From Kaistia soli DSM 19436 (GTDB lineage: Bacteria; Pseudomonadota; Alphaproteobacteria; Rhizobiales; Kaistiaceae): 64,000 nucleotides of DNA. Numbering within the stretch: the first letter of the stretch is position 1; each line of letters begins with the position of its first letter. The stretch lies in the NCBI RefSeq assembly GCF_900129325.1, contig NZ_FQUP01000009.1, positions 1-64,000 of the forward strand, given 5' to 3'. The notes under the pieces are model-generated. The model worked only from the letters and a program-made list of their open reading frames with translations. It was not told the origin of the DNA and did not search any database. Position numbers and translations under genes: made by a program. Below, in pieces: positions 36,515-47,024 of this stretch.

Positions 36515-37119
36515 TGCGTCTCGCTCAGCAGGCCGCGCAGCCGGATGATGGCCAGCCGCAGGCGCGACTTGACCGTTCCGAGCGGGATGCCGAGTTCTCG
36601 TGCGATCTCGGCATGGGCCTTCTCGTGAAAATAGGACAGTGTGACGATACGGGACTGCTCGGCAGTCAGGGCCGCGAGCGCCGAACTGACCCGCGCGGCA
36701 TCGTCCGCACCGGTGAGGATCGTGTCGGGCTGCTCGGGGTCATCGGGCAGTTCAGTCAGATCCGGCTCGCGCTGACCGAGCTTCTCGCGCCGCGCGGCAT
36801 CGATGCGCAGATTGCGGGCGATGGTGAAAATCCACGTCGAGGCGCCGGCCCGGGCAGGATCAAACAGCGCCGCCTTACGCCAGACAGTCAGCATGGCCTC
36901 CTGGGCAAAGTCTTCGGCTGCGCCAGGATTAGCGCCGGCGCGCATCAGATAGGTTTTCAGCCGCGGCGCGAAATGGTCGAACAGCCGTGCAAAAGCCTCA
37001 CGGTCTCGGTTCTGCCCGACCGCTTCGATAAGGCGGCCGAGTTCGGAAGGGTGGGAAGGCTGCATCAGCAACGCCCCCGCTGCCTTACCCGACCGGCCAT
37101 GGCTGACATTTGGCTTCAT
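36511..37119 (-). CDS. rpoE: ECF sigma factor, RpoE/ECF11 type
   Basis: This is a group 4 sigma factor. Region 2 runs from FARLFDHFAPRLKTYLMRAG to FAQEAMLTVWRKAALFDPARAGASTWIFTIARNLRIDAARREK; region 4 from LTAEQSRIVTLSYFHEKAHAEIARELGIPLGTVKSRLRLAIIRLRGLL. It belongs with the photooxidative-stress sigma factor of Rhodobacter, given the ChrR partner and the neighbours. Start 37119 gives 202 residues; ATG 37065 gives 184, closer to the family length. If the promoter at 37127-37154 is used, transcription begins near 37119-37120 and the shorter form becomes more likely. It directs RNA polymerase to TGATCC-type promoters. Confidence 0.93.
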   Translation of the reverse strand: MKPNVSHGRSGKAAGALLMQPSHPSELGRLIEAVGQNRDREAFARLFDHFAPRLKTYLMRAGANPGAAEDFAQEAMLTVWRKAALFDPARAGASTWIFTIARNLRIDAARREKLGQREPDLTELPDDPEQPDTILTGADDAARVSSALAALTAEQSRIVTLSYFHEKAHAEIARELGIPLGTVKSRLRLAIIRLRGLLSETQ

Positions 37120-37126
37120 GCTCCCT

Positions 37127-37154
37127 GATACGCGCGACAATCCTATCCGGATCA
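37127..37154 (-). promoter_or_regulatory. RpoE/ECF11-type autoregulatory promoter
   Basis: Read on the minus strand, TGATCC (37154-37149) is followed after exactly 18 bases by TATC (37130-37127). TGATCC with a spacer of about 18 bases and a TA-type -10 box is the RpoE consensus known from Rhodobacter. Its place right before the sigma factor gene fits autoregulation. The predicted transcription start falls on or next to the first ATG (37119). Confidence 0.6.
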
Positions 37155-37242
37155 CGCATCCAATTCTGCTGCCGATCCGTATCCATCTCCAGTGACCCGC
37201 AAATGAGCAGCGCGGCAGACCCCGCCGGACCAAGGATGCGCA

Positions 37243-38571
37243 GTGGTGAATGGAGAACGTCTGAGGATCGCAGTGATCGGTTCCGGCATTTCGGGCCTTT
37301 CGGCGGCCTGGCTGCTGTCGGGACGCCACGAGGTCACTCTCTATGAACGGGCTGAGCGGCTCGGCGGACATTCGAACACTGTGACGGCTAGGCTACACGA
37401 TGCGTCCGTTGCCGTTGATACAGGCTTCATCGTCTACAATGAGCCGGCCTATCCGAACCTCACGGCGCTCTTCGCCCATCTCGGCGTCGCGACGAAGCCG
37501 TCCGACATGTCATTCGCGGTTTCTCTGCGTGGGGGTGAGCTGGAATATTCGGGTACTGGCCTCAGTGGCCTTTTCGCTCAGAAGCGCAATCTAGGCCGCC
37601 CGCGTTTCTGGTCGATGCTGCGCGACCTCACGCGCTTCTACCGCGAGGCGCCGCGCGATCTGGCGTTGATGAGCGAGCAAAGCCTGTCGCTCGGACAATA
37701 TCTCGCCGAGCGCGGCTATGGCGCCGCCTTTCGCGACGATCACCTGCTGCCGATGGCGGCCGCCGTTTGGTCCGCGCCCGCCAGCGACATGCTGGACTAT
37801 CCGGCCGCCGGCTTCATCCGCTTCTGCGCCAATCACGGCCTGCTGAAGCTCACCGATCGCCCCGTCTGGCGAACCGTCACGGGCGGCAGTCGCTCTTATG
37901 TCGAAGTGTTCGCTGCCGCGCTCGCCAACTCCATCCGTCTGTCGCGTGGCGCCGCGAACGTCACCCGGCATGGCTCGACGGTCAGTGTGCGCGACGACAC
38001 CGGCGCTTCGGCCGATTTCGACCATGTCGTGATCGCGACCCATGCCGACCAGGCCTTGTCGCTGATCGAGCGTCCGACGGCGGACGAAGTGCGGCTTCTC
38101 GGCGCCTTCCGCTACAGCCGCAACCTGACGGTTCTGCATTCCGACGAGAGCCTGATGCCGAAGCGCCGCTCGGTCTGGTCCAGCTGGAACTATCTCGACA
38201 ATGGCGACGGACTCTGCGTCACCTATTGGATGAACCGCCTGCAAGGTCTTCCCGGGCGCAATCTCTTCGTGACGCTCAATCCGCCGCGGCCGCCGCGCGC
38301 CGGCACGCTGCTGCACAGCGAGATTTACGAACACCCAGTCTTCGATGGCCCTGCATCGGCGGCGCAGTCCTCGCTTTGGTCACTGCAGGGCAAGCAACGC
38401 CTCTGGTTCTGCGGCGCCCATTTCGGTGCCGGGTTCCATGAGGATGGCCTGCAATCGGGCCTTGCCGTCGCCGAACAGCTCGGCGGCGTCCGCCGCCCAT
38501 GGACCGTCGCCAATGAGAACGGGCGCATCCAGATCGAGGACCAGCCGCGCGGCAGGGAGCCGGTTCGTTGA
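37243..38571 (+). CDS. FAD-dependent oxidoreductase (amine-oxidase-like)
   Basis: A 442-residue flavoprotein. RIAVIGSGISGLSAAWLLSGRHEVTLYERAERLGGHSNTV (residues 8-47) is the FAD-binding dinucleotide fold with its second glycine-rich motif. VDTGFIVYNEPAYPNLTALFAHLGV and YPAAGFIRFCANHGLL follow, and the protein ends with LWFCGAHFGAGFHEDGLQSGLAVAEQL, the C-terminal FAD motif. The same gene stands next to DUF1365 and cyclopropane synthase genes in many proteobacteria, where it is linked to singlet oxygen response and fatty acid modification. The start is GTG 37243 or GTG 37246, after AAGGA. Confidence 0.92.
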   Translation: MVNGERLRIAVIGSGISGLSAAWLLSGRHEVTLYERAERLGGHSNTVTARLHDASVAVDTGFIVYNEPAYPNLTALFAHLGVATKPSDMSFAVSLRGGELEYSGTGLSGLFAQKRNLGRPRFWSMLRDLTRFYREAPRDLALMSEQSLSLGQYLAERGYGAAFRDDHLLPMAAAVWSAPASDMLDYPAAGFIRFCANHGLLKLTDRPVWRTVTGGSRSYVEVFAAALANSIRLSRGAANVTRHGSTVSVRDDTGASADFDHVVIATHADQALSLIERPTADEVRLLGAFRYSRNLTVLHSDESLMPKRRSVWSSWNYLDNGDGLCVTYWMNRLQGLPGRNLFVTLNPPRPPRAGTLLHSEIYEHPVFDGPASAAQSSLWSLQGKQRLWFCGAHFGAGFHEDGLQSGLAVAEQLGGVRRPWTVANENGRIQIEDQPRGREPVR

Positions 38572-39377
38572 ATCCCGCATCCGGTCTCTTCAGCGGAACC
38601 GTCGTCCATCGACGCCTCAGACCCAAGCGCCACCAGTTGCGCTACCGCGTCTTCTGGCTGCTGCTCGATCTCGACGAACTCGACGCGTTGGACGGGCGGC
38701 TGCGGCTTTTCTCGCGTGGCCGCTTCAACATGTTGTCCTTCTACGACGGCGATCACGGCGCGAGCGATACGATGACGCTCCGCCAGCTCGTGACTGGCCA
38801 GTTGCACGCGGCCGGCATCACGCAGCCGATCGCCGCGATCCGCCTGCTGACCATGCCCCGCATGTTCGGCTACGCCTTCAATCCGATCAGCCTGTTCTTC
38901 TGTCACGCTCCTGACGGGCAACTCGCGGCGATCGTCTACGAGGTGCACAACACGTTCGGCCAGCGCCACAGCTATATCGCCGCGATCGACGGCCCTGCCG
39001 ACTCTGACAACCTTTTCCGCCATGCCTGCCAAAAGCAGTTCTACGTCTCGCCGTTCCTCGGCATGGACCTCGACTACGACTTTGCGGTGCGCCCACCGGC
39101 AGACGCCGTGTCGCTTGCGGTTAACGGCTCGGACGAGGCTGGCATTGTCATCGCAACGTCGATGACCGGTGAGCGACATGCGATCACCGACCGATCGCTG
39201 CTCGGCGCGGTGTTCTCCCATCCCCTGCTGACATTGAAGGTCATCGCAGGGATCCATTGGGAGGCTTTGAAGCTTTGGCGAAAGGGCGTCCCGCTGACGC
39301 GGCGACCACCACCGCCCTCAATTGCCGTAACCCTGATAACCGAGAGACAGCGTGAGGAAGTCCATGTCGGCGCGTGA
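38568..39377 (+). CDS. DUF1365 protein
   Basis: A 269-residue protein of the DUF1365 family. GLFSGTVVHRRLRPKRHQLRYRVFWLLLDLDEL at the N-terminus, MPRMFGYAFNPISLFFCH (about residues 104-121) and VYEVHNTFGQRHSYI (about 128-143) are its conserved blocks, and KQFYVSPFLGMDLDYDF the next. The reading frame starts at TTG 38568, which overlaps the previous stop as TTGA, so translation is coupled. The family always travels with the FAD protein and a CFA-synthase-like methyltransferase. The biochemical role is unknown; lipid modification is inferred from this association. Confidence 0.92.
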   Translation: MNPASGLFSGTVVHRRLRPKRHQLRYRVFWLLLDLDELDALDGRLRLFSRGRFNMLSFYDGDHGASDTMTLRQLVTGQLHAAGITQPIAAIRLLTMPRMFGYAFNPISLFFCHAPDGQLAAIVYEVHNTFGQRHSYIAAIDGPADSDNLFRHACQKQFYVSPFLGMDLDYDFAVRPPADAVSLAVNGSDEAGIVIATSMTGERHAITDRSLLGAVFSHPLLTLKVIAGIHWEALKLWRKGVPLTRRPPPPSIAVTLITERQREEVHVGA

Positions 39378-40590
39378 TCCATCCATAACCTCGGGAGCCG
39401 GCCGAACCTTCCGCCTTGTGCCGGATGTCGGTGCGATCATCGTCCGTATGCTGCTGAAGCGTATCCGGCGCGGGCGCCTTGTCGTCGTGACACCGTCTGG
39501 GCGCCACATCGTCCAGATCGGCGCAGAAGCCGGGCCCGAAGCCATGCTGATCCTGCACAGTTGGCGGGCGCTTCGCCGCGTGATCACGGGCGGCGCAACG
39601 GGCTTTGCCGAGGGCTGCATGGCTGGCGACTGGACTGCGCCGAACCTGCCAGCGCTCATCGAGCTGCTGGCGCTCAACGGCGATCATCTCGGGCAGCTCG
39701 ACGATGGCACGCCACTGAAACGGTTGCTTGACAGGCTGACGCATCGCGGCAATCGCAACACTCGCGACGGCAGCCGCCGCAACATCGCCTTCCACTACGA
39801 TCTCGGCAACACGTTCTACAGGCGCTGGCTGGATAGTGGCATGCAGTACTCGTCCGCGATCCGATGCGGTCACGAGACGCTTGAGGAAGCGCAGCAGCAC
39901 AAGCTCGACCGCATCGTCGAACTCCTCAAGCTGAACGGGGGCGAACGCGTGCTCGAGATCGGTTGCGGCTGGGGCGCCGTCGCTGAGAGACTGGCGATGA
40001 ACGGCTGCGCCGTCACCGGCGTGACGCTGTCGGCCGAGCAACTGGACTATGCAACCGAAAGACTCGCGAGCGCCGGCCTTTCCGCCGATCTGCGGCTGGA
40101 GGACTATCGCGACGTCACCGGCGCCTTCGACCGGATCGTGTCGATCGAGATGATCGAGGCCGTCGGCGAGGAATACTGGCCAGCCTATTTCAAGACGGTG
40201 CATGATCGGTTGCAGCCGGGCGGCCGCGCGGTCATCCAGGCGATCCTGATCGCCGAAAACCGCTTCGAGAATTACCGTCGCAATCCCGATTTCATCCAGA
40301 CCCACATCTTCCCCGGCGGCATGCTGCCGACGCGCGGCCTGATGCGCGAGCAGGCGGCAGCAGCAGGACTGGTGTTCCGACACGAGGAATTGCACGGCGA
40401 CAGCTATGCCTGGACGCTCAACGAGTGGCGGAGCCGCTTCCACACCGCCTGGACCGCGATCGAGGCGCAAGGCTTCGACGACCGCTTCCGCCGCATGTGG
40501 GACTATTATCTCGCATATTGCGAAGGCGGCTTCCGCGCCGGCACGATCGATGTCGGGCTGTATGTGCTGGAGCGTCCGCGCAATCCATAA
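39364..40590 (+). CDS. Cyclopropane-fatty-acyl-phospholipid synthase-like methyltransferase
   Basis: A 408-residue SAM-dependent methyltransferase of the CFA synthase/SAM-dependent lipid methylase family. RNIAFHYDLGNTFYRRWLDSGMQYSSAI (about residues 135-162) is the substrate-binding block, VLEIGCGWGAVAERLA (about 195-210) the SAM site, and IVSIEMIEAVGEEYWPAYF (about 255-273) the catalytic region with the conserved E. GYFxxGxxxYE-like ending is represented by FRAGTIDVGLYVLERP. Start 39364 is preceded by GAGGAA and overlaps the DUF1365 gene by 14 bases. It may make cyclopropane or methylated (furan precursor) fatty acids as a defence against singlet oxygen (inference). Confidence 0.93.
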   Translation: MSARDPSITSGAGRTFRLVPDVGAIIVRMLLKRIRRGRLVVVTPSGRHIVQIGAEAGPEAMLILHSWRALRRVITGGATGFAEGCMAGDWTAPNLPALIELLALNGDHLGQLDDGTPLKRLLDRLTHRGNRNTRDGSRRNIAFHYDLGNTFYRRWLDSGMQYSSAIRCGHETLEEAQQHKLDRIVELLKLNGGERVLEIGCGWGAVAERLAMNGCAVTGVTLSAEQLDYATERLASAGLSADLRLEDYRDVTGAFDRIVSIEMIEAVGEEYWPAYFKTVHDRLQPGGRAVIQAILIAENRFENYRRNPDFIQTHIFPGGMLPTRGLMREQAAAAGLVFRHEELHGDSYAWTLNEWRSRFHTAWTAIEAQGFDDRFRRMWDYYLAYCEGGFRAGTIDVGLYVLERPRNP

Positions 40591-40688
40591 GGCTCAAGGG
40601 GCCGTTGCCATCCTGCAACGACGATCGTCAAACATTAAAACTCGGACAGTTGGATGCTTGCCTGCGGCACCCGACCTGATCTATCTCG

Positions 40689-40710
40689 CTCCTGTCTGAC
40701 AGGAGTTTGG
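40689..40710 (+). terminator. Hairpin after the CFA-type operon
   Basis: CTCCTGT (40689-40695) and ACAGGAG (40699-40705) form a 7-bp stem with a 3-base loop, followed by TTTGG. It lies 98 bases after the methyltransferase stop. A second hairpin, CCCTGCC/GGCAGGG around GTTAA (40740-40758), stands between it and the yjhX-like gene. Confidence 0.5.
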
Positions 40711-40833
40711 ATGTCACGTTCGTCACAGTCCCGGTGATCCCCTGCCGTTAAGGCAGGGAACGAAGCCCGAGAGCGCTGCGCTCCCGGCCCGCTGAAATGC
40801 GGCTTCGATCACCCGATTCAGACGATCATTCCC

Positions 40834-41091
40834 ATGAATATTTCCAAACGCGAGCAACGCGTGTTGCACGCGCTCGCCCAGGGCGGACTGATCCGCCATG
40901 TCAAAGACGAGACCGGCCGTATTGTTGCCGCCGACTGCCTCAACCGCGATGGTTGGGCGCTCACGGACTGCTCGATGAAGCTTTTCCAGCGGCTGCGACG
41001 GCGGCGCTTCGTCGCCTCGAGCGGCGGTGGGCCTTATCGGATCACGCGCCTCGGCCTTGATGCGGTGCGCGCGCAGCTCGACAACAGGTAA
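40834..41091 (+). CDS. YjhX-family (UPF0386) protein, putative toxin
   Basis: An 85-residue protein that matches Escherichia coli YjhX in length and almost throughout in pattern: [17 protein letters not shown] at the N-terminus, [40 protein letters not shown] in the middle, and [19 protein letters not shown] at the end. YjhX has been proposed as a toxin paired with the GNAT-type antitoxin YjhQ; no acetyltransferase gene is next to it here. The N-terminal half looks like a winged-helix DNA-binding fold. It is between the CFA-type operon and the chorismate mutase gene. Confidence 0.9.
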   Translation: MNISKREQRVLHALAQGGLIRHVKDETGRIVAADCLNRDGWALTDCSMKLFQRLRRRRFVASSGGGPYRITRLGLDAVRAQLDNR

Positions 41092-41113
41092 AGAGACGAC
41101 CGGCGGCGACGCT

Positions 41114-41422
41114 TCAGTTGCCGCCGGTTCGCTCCGCGATTGCCTTACGTTCGAACGCAATGTTCCAATCGATCAGCTTCGACCACAAGCTGCGGGCAAG
41201 ATCGGGATCAAGCCCCGCAGTGCCCGCACGCGCCGCGACATGGGACAACACTTCGTCAATCCGTGCCGGCACCACGGCCTCCTCGGGCGAAGCTTTCAGT
41301 TCCGCCATGCGGCGGACATAACCGAAGCGACTGGCCAGAAGCCCTATCAGTTCGCCGTCGAGCCGGTCGATCTCGGCCCGGATATCTTCCTTGGTCGCGC
41401 AGTCTGCGGGAGCCTTGGACAT
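41114..41422 (-). CDS. Chorismate mutase, AroQ class
   Basis: A 102-residue all-helical chorismate mutase. EDIRAEIDRLDGELIGLLASRFGYVRRMAELK (about residues 12-43) carries the conserved R, D-x-x-L-x-x-L-x-x-R and K of AroQ, and ARIDEVLSHVAARA and LWSKLIDWNIAFERK the further helices. It converts chorismate to prephenate; short proteins of this type may act as isochorismate-pyruvate lyase as well. Start 41422 has GAGG before it and lies 8 bases after gatA. The two may be cotranscribed. Confidence 0.9.
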   Translation of the reverse strand: MSKAPADCATKEDIRAEIDRLDGELIGLLASRFGYVRRMAELKASPEEAVVPARIDEVLSHVAARAGTAGLDPDLARSLWSKLIDWNIAFERKAIAERTGGN

Positions 41423-41430
41423 GCCGGACC

Positions 41431-42915
41431 TCACCACCAGCGAGCGGGTGTGAAGCTGCCCGCCGCGTCTTCGACGACATGGGCGAGACGAAACAGCGTC
41501 TCCTCTTCGAAGGGTCGGCCGATGAGTTGCAAACCGAGCGGCAGGCCGGTGCTGTCGAGCCCTCCCGGCACGGCGATCCCCGGCAGACCGGCCATGTTGA
41601 CCGTGACCGTGAACACGTCGTTCAGATACATTTCGACCGGCGAGGCGAGCGCCATCTCCTGCAGCCCGAACGCCGCCGACGGTGTCGCGGGGGTCAGGAC
41701 GGCGTCGACGCCGGCCTCGAAGGCGATGTCGAAATCGCGCTTGATCAAGGTGCGGATCTTCTGCGCACGCACGTAATAGGCATCGTAATAGCCGGCCGAG
41801 AGCACATAGGTGCCGATCAGGATGCGGCGCTTCACCTCGCGGCCGAAACCAGCAGCGCGGCTGTTCTCATACATCGAGACGATGTCATCTCCGGGAACGC
41901 GGAGCCCATAGCGGACACCGTCATAGCGGGCGAGATTCGACGAGGCCTCGGCGGGCGCCACGATGTAGTAGGCCGGAAGCGCATATTTCGTGTGTGGCAG
42001 CGAGATGTCGACGATCTCGGCACCGGCCGCCTTTAGCCATTCAATGCCCTGCTGCCACAGCGCCTCGATCTCAGCCGGCATGCCGTCGAGCCGATATTCG
42101 CGCGGGATGCCGATACGCAGCCCCTTGACCGACTGGCCGATCGCGGCCTCGTAGTCGCCAACGGGCAGGTCGACCGAGGTCGTGTCCTTCGGATCGACGG
42201 AAGCCATCGACTTCAAGAGGATGGCCGCGTCGCGCACGGTGCGGGCAATCGGGCCAGCCTGGTCAAGCGACGAGGCAAAGGCGGCGATGCCCCAGCGCGA
42301 GCAGCGGCCATAGGTCGGTTTGATGCCGACCGTGCCCGTGAACGCGGCAGGCTGGCGGATCGAGCCGCCGGTATCGGTCGCCGTGGCACCCGCGCAGAGC
42401 CTTGCCGCGACGGCCGCAGCGGACCCGCCCGACGAGCCGCCGGGCACCAGCGGCATGTTGGAGCCTTCGCGGCGCCATGGATTGGTGACCGGACCGTAAT
42501 AGGAGGTCTCGTTCGACGAGCCCATCGCGAACTCGTCCATGTTGAGCTTGCCGAGCATCACCGCCCCATCGGCCCAAAGATTGGCCGTGACGGTCGATTC
42601 ATAGGTCGGCTTGAAGCCGGCAAGCACGTTGGACGCCGCCTGCGTGTGGACGCCTTCCGTAGCGAAGAGGTCTTTGACGCCGATCGGTACGCCTTCAAGC
42701 GGTCGCTGCTCGCCGCTGGCAAGGCGGGCATCCGATGCTTCGGCCATGGCAAGCGCCTGCTCCGGCGTCTCGACAATATAGGCGTTGAGCGAACGTGCCG
42801 CCTCTATCGCCGCGAGATAGGACTTGGTCAGCTCGACTGCGGAAAATGCCTTGGTGGCAAGGCCGTCGCGGATCTCGGCGATGGAAAGGCTGGTCAGGTC
42901 GTCGGCACGGGTCAT
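41431..42915 (-). CDS. gatA: Asp-tRNA(Asn)/Glu-tRNA(Gln) amidotransferase subunit A
   Basis: A 494-residue amidase-signature enzyme. The Ser-cisSer-Lys triad is clear: the lysine in [13 protein letters not shown] (Lys81), and the two serines in [36 protein letters not shown] (about residues 155-190). Together with GatB and GatC it amidates Glu-tRNA(Gln) and/or Asp-tRNA(Asn); the subunit releases ammonia from glutamine. gatC is 71 bases upstream on the same strand, gatB is not in the window, which is common in this group. Confidence 0.97.
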   Translation of the reverse strand: MTRADDLTSLSIAEIRDGLATKAFSAVELTKSYLAAIEAARSLNAYIVETPEQALAMAEASDARLASGEQRPLEGVPIGVKDLFATEGVHTQAASNVLAGFKPTYESTVTANLWADGAVMLGKLNMDEFAMGSSNETSYYGPVTNPWRREGSNMPLVPGGSSGGSAAAVAARLCAGATATDTGGSIRQPAAFTGTVGIKPTYGRCSRWGIAAFASSLDQAGPIARTVRDAAILLKSMASVDPKDTTSVDLPVGDYEAAIGQSVKGLRIGIPREYRLDGMPAEIEALWQQGIEWLKAAGAEIVDISLPHTKYALPAYYIVAPAEASSNLARYDGVRYGLRVPGDDIVSMYENSRAAGFGREVKRRILIGTYVLSAGYYDAYYVRAQKIRTLIKRDFDIAFEAGVDAVLTPATPSAAFGLQEMALASPVEMYLNDVFTVTVNMAGLPGIAVPGGLDSTGLPLGLQLIGRPFEEETLFRLAHVVEDAAGSFTPARWW

Positions 42916-42986
42916 CGGATTCTCGCGTCAGAAGGCGGCGGATGCAGGGATCGAAGCGGCGCGCGGAATGAGCGCTGCCGGCGTTT

Positions 42987-43274
42987 TCACTCGATGACCT
43001 TGGGCACCATGAAGAAATCATCGTCGGAAGCCGGCGCGTTGGCGACGACCTTGTCGGCATAGAAACCGTCCGTCACCACGTCGTCGCGCATCTTCATCAC
43101 CTGCGCCACCACGGAGGTGAGCGGCTCAACGGCGCTGACATCGACCTCATTCAGTTGTTCCGCAAAACCGAGGATCGCATTGATCTCGGACTGGAAGGCG
43201 ACTGTCTCTTCGTCCGATATGGCGATGCGGGCGAGACGGGCGACGCGCTTCACGGTGGCGATGTCGACGGACAT
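42987..43274 (-). CDS. gatC: Asp-tRNA(Asn)/Glu-tRNA(Gln) amidotransferase subunit C
   Basis: A 95-residue protein with the complete GatC pattern. [52 protein letters not shown] covers residues 4-55, and [33 protein letters not shown] is the tail that wraps GatA. The length matches the family. It stabilises the GatA-GatB complex and is followed by gatA. Confidence 0.96.
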   Translation of the reverse strand: MSVDIATVKRVARLARIAISDEETVAFQSEINAILGFAEQLNEVDVSAVEPLTSVVAQVMKMRDDVVTDGFYADKVVANAPASDDDFFMVPKVIE

Positions 43275-43421
43275 GGCGGAATCCTTCGGAACAACAGGCG
43301 GATCGGGCGGCAGGCGGCCGCCGCTCGCTATATCATCGTGCCTCGGCGCGCCGCAACCAAGCGCGGCAAAAGCCGGACGATTGTCGCGCCGTCGCCGTTT
43401 GGATAGGCTGGATCACATCCG

Positions 43422-44702
43422 ATGAACCCCCTCGCCGCCCCATCACCGGGTTTTTGTCGCGACTGCCTCACCGGGGCCGCCGGCCTTGCGCGCTGCCGCG
43501 CCTGCGGCAGCCCGCGCATCGCCAGCCATCCGGAACTCTCCACGCTTTCGATCGCCCATGTCGACTGCGACGCATTCTATGCCTCGATCGAGAAACGCGA
43601 CGATCCGAGCCTTCGCGACAAGCCGCTGATCATCGGCGGCGCGCGGCGCGGCGTTGTCTCCACCGCCTGCTATATCGCGCGCATCCGCGGCGTCCGCTCG
43701 GCGATGCCGATGTTTCAGGCTCTGAAGCTCTGTCCCGATGCGGTCGTCATCCGCCCGAACATGGAAAAATACGTCGCGGTCGGCCGGGAAATCCGCGAGC
43801 GCATGCTGGCGATGACCCCATTGGTCGAGCCGATCTCCATCGACGAGGCCTTTCTTGACCTCACCGGCACCGAAAGGCTGCATGGGGCGTCGCCGGCCCT
43901 GCAGCTCGCCCGCTTCGCCCGCAGCATCGAGAAGGAGGTCGGCATCACGATCTCAGTCGGCCTCTCCTTCAACAAATTCCTCGCCAAGATCGCATCCGAC
44001 CAGGATAAGCCCCGCGGCTATTCCGTTATCGGCCGCGCCGAGGCGGTCAGCTTCCTGGCGCCGCAGAAGGTCGGCCTGATCTGGGGCGTCGGCAAGGCAT
44101 TTGAGCAGAAGCTCGCCGCCGACGGCATCCGCACCATCGGCCAGATCCAGGCGATGGAGGAAGCGGAGCTCGCGCGCCGCTATGGCTCGATGGGCCTTCG
44201 CCTCGCGCGGCTGTCGCACGCCGACGATCGCCGCGCCGTCGATCCGCGCCATGATGCGAAGTCGATCGGTGCCGAGACGACCTTCAACACCGACATAGCC
44301 GCCCTGGCCGACCTCCGCCCGGTCCTTCGCCATCTGTGCGAGAAGGCCGCAGGCCGGTTGAAGCGCGCCAATCTTGCCGCGCATACCGTGACGCTCAAGC
44401 TGAAGACGGCCGACTTCCGCCTGCGCACCCGGGCGCGCCAACTCGCAGATCCCTCGCGTCTGGCCGACCGCATCTTCCGTGCCGCCGAGGAGCTTCTGGC
44501 CAAGGAGATCGACGGAACGCCGTTCCGCCTCATCGGGGTCTCGCTTTCGCATTTCGAGGATCCGGCGCTCGCGGATCCCGATGATCTCCTCGACCCGGCC
44601 GCCGCCAAGCGCGCCGCCGCGGAAGCCGCGATCGACAAAGTGCGCGAGCGTTTCGGCAAGACGGCGCTCGAACACGGGATCACGTTCCGCCGCGACGACT
44701 GA
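43422..44702 (+). CDS. dinB: DNA polymerase IV with N-terminal Cys4 segment
   Basis: A 426-residue Y-family polymerase. The catalytic acids are in [12 protein letters not shown] (about residues 46-57) and [14 protein letters not shown] (about 139-152), and the little-finger domain follows after [22 protein letters not shown]. The first 40 residues are an extension with [23 protein letters not shown]: two C-x2-C pairs 9 residues apart, which should form a small zinc ribbon. The extension is common in rhizobial DinB proteins but absent from E. coli Pol IV. The enzyme copies damaged DNA. It is divergent from gatC and convergent with the XRE-cupin gene. Confidence 0.95.
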   Translation: MNPLAAPSPGFCRDCLTGAAGLARCRACGSPRIASHPELSTLSIAHVDCDAFYASIEKRDDPSLRDKPLIIGGARRGVVSTACYIARIRGVRSAMPMFQALKLCPDAVVIRPNMEKYVAVGREIRERMLAMTPLVEPISIDEAFLDLTGTERLHGASPALQLARFARSIEKEVGITISVGLSFNKFLAKIASDQDKPRGYSVIGRAEAVSFLAPQKVGLIWGVGKAFEQKLAADGIRTIGQIQAMEEAELARRYGSMGLRLARLSHADDRRAVDPRHDAKSIGAETTFNTDIAALADLRPVLRHLCEKAAGRLKRANLAAHTVTLKLKTADFRLRTRARQLADPSRLADRIFRAAEELLAKEIDGTPFRLIGVSLSHFEDPALADPDDLLDPAAAKRAAAEAAIDKVRERFGKTALEHGITFRRDD

Positions 44703-44732
44703 TCGCCCTCTCCGCCGTCGGCCGGCGCGCGG

Positions 44733-45323
44733 CTAATCCAACACGTTGATATGCTGGGAAATCCGATGGTAGTCGTCGACGACCTGCTGCGTGCTCAGCA
44801 CGAGAATCTCGGCCGTCGAATCGCTCGGCGTGGCGACCCAGTGTGGTTTTGAAGTCGAAAAATGCAGCGAGTCGCCGGATTGAAGCTCGTAGATGACGCC
44901 CTCGATCACATATCGGATCGTTCCACCTAGCACGTAGACAATGAGCTCGCCGTCATAGGAAAAGACCTTGGACCGCAATGCGGAAGGCAAATAGAGCTTC
45001 ACGGCACTTAGCAGTTGCGTGGGGAAGCTGGTTGAGAGCCGTTCATAGGAGCCGGCTTCGTCCTTGATCTGGTAGGCGATCCGGCCCTCGCGACGCGAAA
45101 CGGAGATCGGCAGGTCCGATTCCTGCAGCAGGCCGCTGACAGTCATTTCGAGAGACTGGGCTATGAGGGCGAGTGACGCCAGCGACGGCTTGGTGATGTT
45201 GCGCTCGACCTGGCTGAGAAAGCCAACCGACAGTCCAGTCATCGACGCCACTCGCTCCAGGGTCAGACGCCGCTGGCGGCGGGCATCGCGAATGCGTTTG
45301 CCGAGCTTCATATGATCCGTCAT
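44733..45323 (-). CDS. XRE-family regulator with cupin sensor domain
   Basis: A 196-residue transcription factor. The N-terminal helix-turn-helix covers GKRIRDARRQRRLTLERVASMTGLSVGFLSQVERNITKPSLASL (about residues 7-50). The C-terminal cupin_2 domain includes SYDGELIVYVLGGTIRYVIEGVIYELQSGDSLHFSTSKPHWV (about 123-165). Regulators of this type control amino acid, polyamine or osmolyte metabolism, and the cupin binds the ligand. Start 45323 was chosen because the frame up to 45392 adds residues unlike the family. It is separated from its neighbours by spacers, so its target genes are not obvious. Confidence 0.92.
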   Translation of the reverse strand: MTDHMKLGKRIRDARRQRRLTLERVASMTGLSVGFLSQVERNITKPSLASLALIAQSLEMTVSGLLQESDLPISVSRREGRIAYQIKDEAGSYERLSTSFPTQLLSAVKLYLPSALRSKVFSYDGELIVYVLGGTIRYVIEGVIYELQSGDSLHFSTSKPHWVATPSDSTAEILVLSTQQVVDDYHRISQHINVLD

Positions 45324-45560
45324 GCAACCGCGCCTTTGGTGGCACCGGCTGAATGACCAACGGCCGTCACGAACCCCTGCGGCATCGATCACCTTGTCGA
45401 GGGTCGGGAACTACCCACGGCAGCCCATCATTCGCTGCCATCCAGCGGGATTAAAGGCGGCGACCCCCGTAAACCCCGGCCCGACTCCCACTGAATCGCT
45501 CTCGACAGTAAGGATCGCCTACTAACTTGTCACCCATCGAACAATCGCGGTGCGGTTGTG

Positions 45561-45583
45561 CCGCGGGCTATACGCCCGCGGCC
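45561..45583 (-). terminator. Hairpin behind eno
   Basis: GCCGCGGGC (45561-45569) and GCCCGCGGC (45575-45583) form a perfect 9-bp stem with loop TATAC, 13 bases beyond the eno stop. A T-run is missing, as often in this GC-rich genome. Confidence 0.6.
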
Positions 45584-45596
45584 CCGGCAGGGATGA

Positions 45597-46910
<1,314 letters not shown>

Positions 46911-47024
46911 TCAGCTTCTAGCGCGGGAGGTCGGCCCGCGAAAGTCATCGCACGATAAAAGGGCCGGCTGCGCTGCCGCTAACACCGCAGCATGGCGGCG
47001 CCGTGACGCCGCCCGCGGGCTGGC

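Noticed and set aside
40735-40763. TGATCC on the plus strand before the yjhX-like gene as a second RpoE-type promoter
   Set aside because: There is no TA-type -10 box at the required distance; the bases there belong to a hairpin.
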